In this document: one piece after another, positions 60,894 to 64,000 of the stretch
Position numbering within the stretch: the stretch's first letter is position 1
How the letters are laid out: each line of letters begins with the position of its first letter
Origin: an uncultured Porphyromonadaceae bacterium
GTDB taxonomy: Bacteria > Bacteroidota > Bacteroidia > Bacteroidales > Muribaculaceae
Assembly: GCA_900550395.1 (NCBI GenBank)
Contig: URSD01000004.1
Location: 1-64,000 of the forward strand
DNA length: 64,000 nucleotides
Direction of reading: 5' to 3'
The notes under the pieces: generated by a model
The model's database searches: none
The model's input: the letters and a program-made list of their open reading frames with translations, nothing else
Told to the model about the DNA's origin: nothing
Made by a program: the position numbers and the translations under genes

Positions 60894-60922
60894 TGCATCA
60901 CTTAAATCAATCCTTCACAAAT

Positions 60923-61153
60923 ATGCCTAAAGTAATAGGAGCAGTCACGATCGACGCCATGCGATGCAAGGGCTGCGGGCTGTGCGTGGTGGCGTGTCCT
61001 ACCGACACTCTCGCCTTGCGCGCCGACGACGTGAACGACCGCGGCTATCATTATGCCTATGCCGCCCGTCCCGAGACATGTATAGGCTGCGCCAGCTGCG
61101 CGGCCGTGTGCCCCGACGCATGTATCGAGGTCTACCGTGTGGTGGAAAAATAG
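60923..61153 (+). CDS. korD: 2-oxoacid:ferredoxin oxidoreductase, ferredoxin-like delta subunit
   Basis: A 76-residue protein with two 4Fe-4S motifs, CKGCGLCVVACP and CIGCASCAAVCP, that passes electrons from the catalytic subunits. The start at 60923 (PKVIGAVTIDAM) follows the promoter at 60886; an upstream in-frame start at 60881 overlaps it and is rejected. First of four genes, 30 bases before the next. Confidence 0.9.
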   Translation: MPKVIGAVTIDAMRCKGCGLCVVACPTDTLALRADDVNDRGYHYAYAARPETCIGCASCAAVCPDACIEVYRVVEK

Positions 61154-61183
61154 GCTCTAATCCCCGATAACGCACTCAAGATT

Positions 61184-62271
61184 ATGGAAGAAGTAAGACT
61201 GATGAAGGGCAACGAGGCCATAGCCCATGCCGCCATTCTGTATGGCTGCGACGGCTATTTCGGCTACCCCATCACTCCGCAGAGCGAAGTGCTCGAGACC
61301 CTCGAGGCAGAAATGCCGTGGGAGACCACCGGCATGGTGGTGCTCCAGGCCGAGAGCGAAGTATCGTCTATAAATATGGTGTACGGAGGCGCCGCCGCCG
61401 GCAAAGCGGTGATGACGTCGTCGTCAAGTCCGGGCATCAGCCTGATGCAGGAAGGCATAAGCTATATCGCTGCAGCCGAGCTGCCTGCCCTTATAGTAAA
61501 TGTGATGCGCGGCGGACCCGGTCTCGGCACCATCCAGCCTTCGCAGGCCGATTATTTCCAGGCCACGAAGGGCGGCGGCCACGGCGACTACCACCTGATA
61601 GTGCTGGCTCCGGCCAGCGTGCAGGAGATGGCCGACTTTGTGGCGCTTGGCTTTGACCTCGCGTTCAAGTACCGCACGCCGGCCATGATTCTCGCCGACG
61701 GCATCGTGGGTCAGATGATGGAGAAGGTTGTCCTTCCCCCGCAGCGTCCCCGCCGCACGCAGCAGCAGGTAGAGGAGCAGTGCCCTTGGGCAGCCACCGG
61801 CCGCCACGGCCGCCCTCACCGCAATGTTGTCACAAGCCTTGAGCTCGACCCTGCCCTGATGGAGAAGAACAACGAGCGTTTCCAGCGCACATACGCCGCC
61901 ATAGAAGCCGCCGAGGTACGTTACGAGGAACATTACACCGAGGACGCCGAGTGGCTCGTGGTGGCTTTCGGCTCGGTGGCCCGTATCTGCCTGAAAGCTA
62001 TCGAGGAAGCCCGTTCGCAGGGCGTGAAGATAGGTCTGCTGCGCCCGATCACGCTTTGGCCGTTCCCGACGGAGGCCGTTGCCCGCTGCGCTTCGCGCGT
62101 GAAAGGCATACTCACCGTCGAGCTGAATGCCGGACAGATGATTGAGGACGTGCGCCTCGCGTCGCGTTGCAGCGTGCCCGTGGCACATTTCGGCCGCCTC
62201 GGCGGAATAGTGCCCAATCCTGGCGAAGTGATAGAAGCCCTTTACAAAAATTTCCCTGAATCAAGACCGCA

Positions 62272-62275
<4 letters not shown>
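61184..62275 (+). CDS. korA: 2-oxoacid:ferredoxin oxidoreductase alpha subunit (KorA/VorB type)
   Basis: A 363-residue catalytic subunit for oxidative decarboxylation of 2-oxoacids to acyl-CoA. It reads LMKGNEAIAHAAILYGCDGY, GYPITPQSEVLE, LQAESEVSSINMVYGGAAAG, TSSSSPGISLMQEGISYIAA and NVMRGGPGLGTIQPSQADYF, the standard order. VPRPRRT-like PPQRPRRTQQQVEEQCPW is a charged linker. It could act on 2-oxoglutarate or branched 2-oxoacids; sequence alone does not settle this. The stop overlaps korB in ATGA. Confidence 0.9.
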
Positions 62276-63033
<758 letters not shown>

Positions 63034-63038
63034 GCCAT

Positions 63039-63572
63039 ATGAAAGAAGAAATCATTATAGCGGGATTCGGCGGTCAGGGCGTACTGTCGATGGGCAAGAT
63101 ACTGGCCTATGCGGGCCTCATGAATGACCTTGAGGTGACATGGATGCCTGCCTATGGTCCCGAACAGCGTGGCGGCACGGCCAACGTTACCGTGATACTC
63201 AGCGACAGCGCCATCTCCTCGCCCGTGCTCGACAGTTACGACACGGCTGTCATCCTCAACCAGCAGAGCCTCGACAAGTTCGAGAGCAAGGTGAAGCCGG
63301 GAGGTACTCTCCTGTACGATCCGTCGGGCATACACCACAAGCCCACTCGCACGGATATCACCGTAGTGGAGGTGCCCGCCATGGATGCCATGATGGAACT
63401 CAACAATGCCAAGACATACAATATGATTCTGCTCGGCGCGCTGCTGGCATGCCGCCCGGTTGTCCCCCTCGACGCGGTGCTTCGCGGCCTGAAGAAGACG
63501 CTGCCTGAGCGCCACCATCACCTTATACCTGTCAATGAGACAGCTCTGCGCAAGGGCATGAGCCTTGTGTGA
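63039..63572 (+). CDS. korC: 2-oxoacid:ferredoxin oxidoreductase gamma subunit
   Basis: A 177-residue gamma subunit with IIAGFGGQGVLSMGKILAYA, WMPAYGPEQRGGTANVTVIL and LLYDPSGIHHKP, all characteristic. The start at 63039 follows the korB stop by five bases. It ends the operon, before a strong terminator. Confidence 0.92.
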   Translation: MKEEIIIAGFGGQGVLSMGKILAYAGLMNDLEVTWMPAYGPEQRGGTANVTVILSDSAISSPVLDSYDTAVILNQQSLDKFESKVKPGGTLLYDPSGIHHKPTRTDITVVEVPAMDAMMELNNAKTYNMILLGALLACRPVVPLDAVLRGLKKTLPERHHHLIPVNETALRKGMSLV

Positions 63573-63590
63573 GCGTCAGCGATAAACATG

Positions 63591-63626
63591 CGCGGGGCAA
63601 AAGGTTTTGAATCCTTTTGCCCCGCG
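63591..63626 (+). terminator. Terminator between korC and the HD-domain gene
   Basis: CGCGGGGCAAAAGG (63591-63604) pairs perfectly with CCTTTTGCCCCGCG (63613-63626) around an eight-base loop; the tail TCGTTTC is weakly T-rich. It is likely bidirectional. Confidence 0.75.
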
Positions 63627-63631
63627 TCGTT

Positions 63632-64000
63632 TCATGCAAACTTGCTGTGGAATTCGTCAAAGCGCGCCAGCGCGTCGGCTCCGAATTTTGCTATGGAGGC
63701 GCGCACCCGGTCTACCGCTTTGGGTGGAGCGCCCACCCGTGTCTTGCTGAAAAACTTGTCGGCGTAGCAGATAAGCTGCTCGAGTTCGGTTCTCGGCAGC
63801 AGGTCGTGGCCGGGGTCGGGCAGTCCGGCGCTGATGAATTCCTGACGTGTAAGGCCGGTACCGGTGTGGCGTTCGGCCACGTCTGCGGCCCATTCCGGTG
63901 CTCCTTCGGTCCGCAACATCCCGGCGCCGATGACGCCGTGCATTAGATAGGGGGCGGTGCCGTGGCATTCTATGCCCGGGGCGTCGGTGCGCGTTATGCC
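63632..64000 (-). CDS. HD-domain protein, C-terminal part (cut by window edge)
   Basis: The frame is open from the window end to a stop at 63632 (about 122 residues). It reads GITRTDAPGIECHGTAPYLM, HGVIGAGMLRTEGAPEWA, ERHTGTGLTRQEFISAGL and ICYADKFFSKTRVGAPPKAV, then FGADALARFDEFHSKFA. These match the HD-domain phosphohydrolase group of small bacterial proteins related to HDIG enzymes, with metal-binding histidines in the first two stretches. The N-terminal HD part lies outside the window. Confidence 0.8.
   Translation of the reverse strand, partial: GITRTDAPGIECHGTAPYLMHGVIGAGMLRTEGAPEWAADVAERHTGTGLTRQEFISAGLPDPGHDLLPRTELEQLICYADKFFSKTRVGAPPKAVDRVRASIAKFGADALARFDEFHSKFA

Overview
The window looks like a gut Bacteroidales chromosome, probably Muribaculaceae-like. 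This is inferred from the GC-rich coding style, repeated Bacteroidota -7 promoter boxes (TAnnTTTG), a SusC/SusD glycan locus with a one-protein hybrid two-component regulator, an NqrA-F sodium pump, a large TonB/ExbB/ExbD/ExbD cluster and a second EF-G-like protein. There are no rRNA or tRNA genes, CRISPR arrays, integrases or transposases that I can recognise.

Layout. 1-1536: an open frame on the minus strand whose first part is RecG and whose remainder is histidinol dehydrogenase; I read this as an assembly misjoin, the hisD piece coming from another organism. 1533-4077: ispD, glyA and a flavin reductase (minus). 4148-4987: a secreted TPR protein. 5058-11223: an AT-rich island unlike its surroundings, with a leader region, a frameshifted radical SAM gene, two ParB-like genes, a small PD-(D/E)xK-type nuclease gene, an SNF2-type helicase gene and an unknown gene. 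All are on the plus strand and almost all are translationally coupled. This is the best candidate for an undescribed (defence-like or DNA-processing) system. 11356-17670: an EF-G2-type factor with an altered GTPase centre (minus), then lon and a CPA1-type antiporter (plus). 17721-21041: decayed Crp/Fnr and Bcr/CflA remnants, a Tiki/ChaN-like secreted protein, a small lipoprotein and a repeat-rich element with terminal inverted repeats.

21062-32144: an energy region. tonB-exbD-exbD-exbB (minus) diverges from nqrABCDEF (plus), which continues into a thioesterase gene and dprA. A nucleoside phosphorylase gene follows. 33164-53791: a polysaccharide utilisation locus. The hybrid sensor-regulator (minus) diverges from GH43, GH2, GH42, acetylesterase, SusC, SusD, surface glycan-binding protein and BACON-GH5. 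The enzyme set fits a beta-glucan decorated with galactose, arabinose and acetyl groups, xyloglucan being the best guess, although no GH31 or GH3 is present here.

53900-64000: an outer-membrane barrel receptor-like protein, an LpxH-like phosphatase and a SufT/DUF59 protein (minus), a symmetrical divergent promoter, a PorT-like barrel, enolase, an aspartate aminotransferase (minus), a four-gene 2-oxoacid:ferredoxin oxidoreductase operon and a partial HD-domain gene. Sugars released by the glycan locus would be imported with TonB/Exb energy, pass glycolysis (enolase) and feed ferredoxin-linked 2-oxoacid metabolism, with Nqr converting electron flow into a sodium gradient; this linkage is inference from known family roles.
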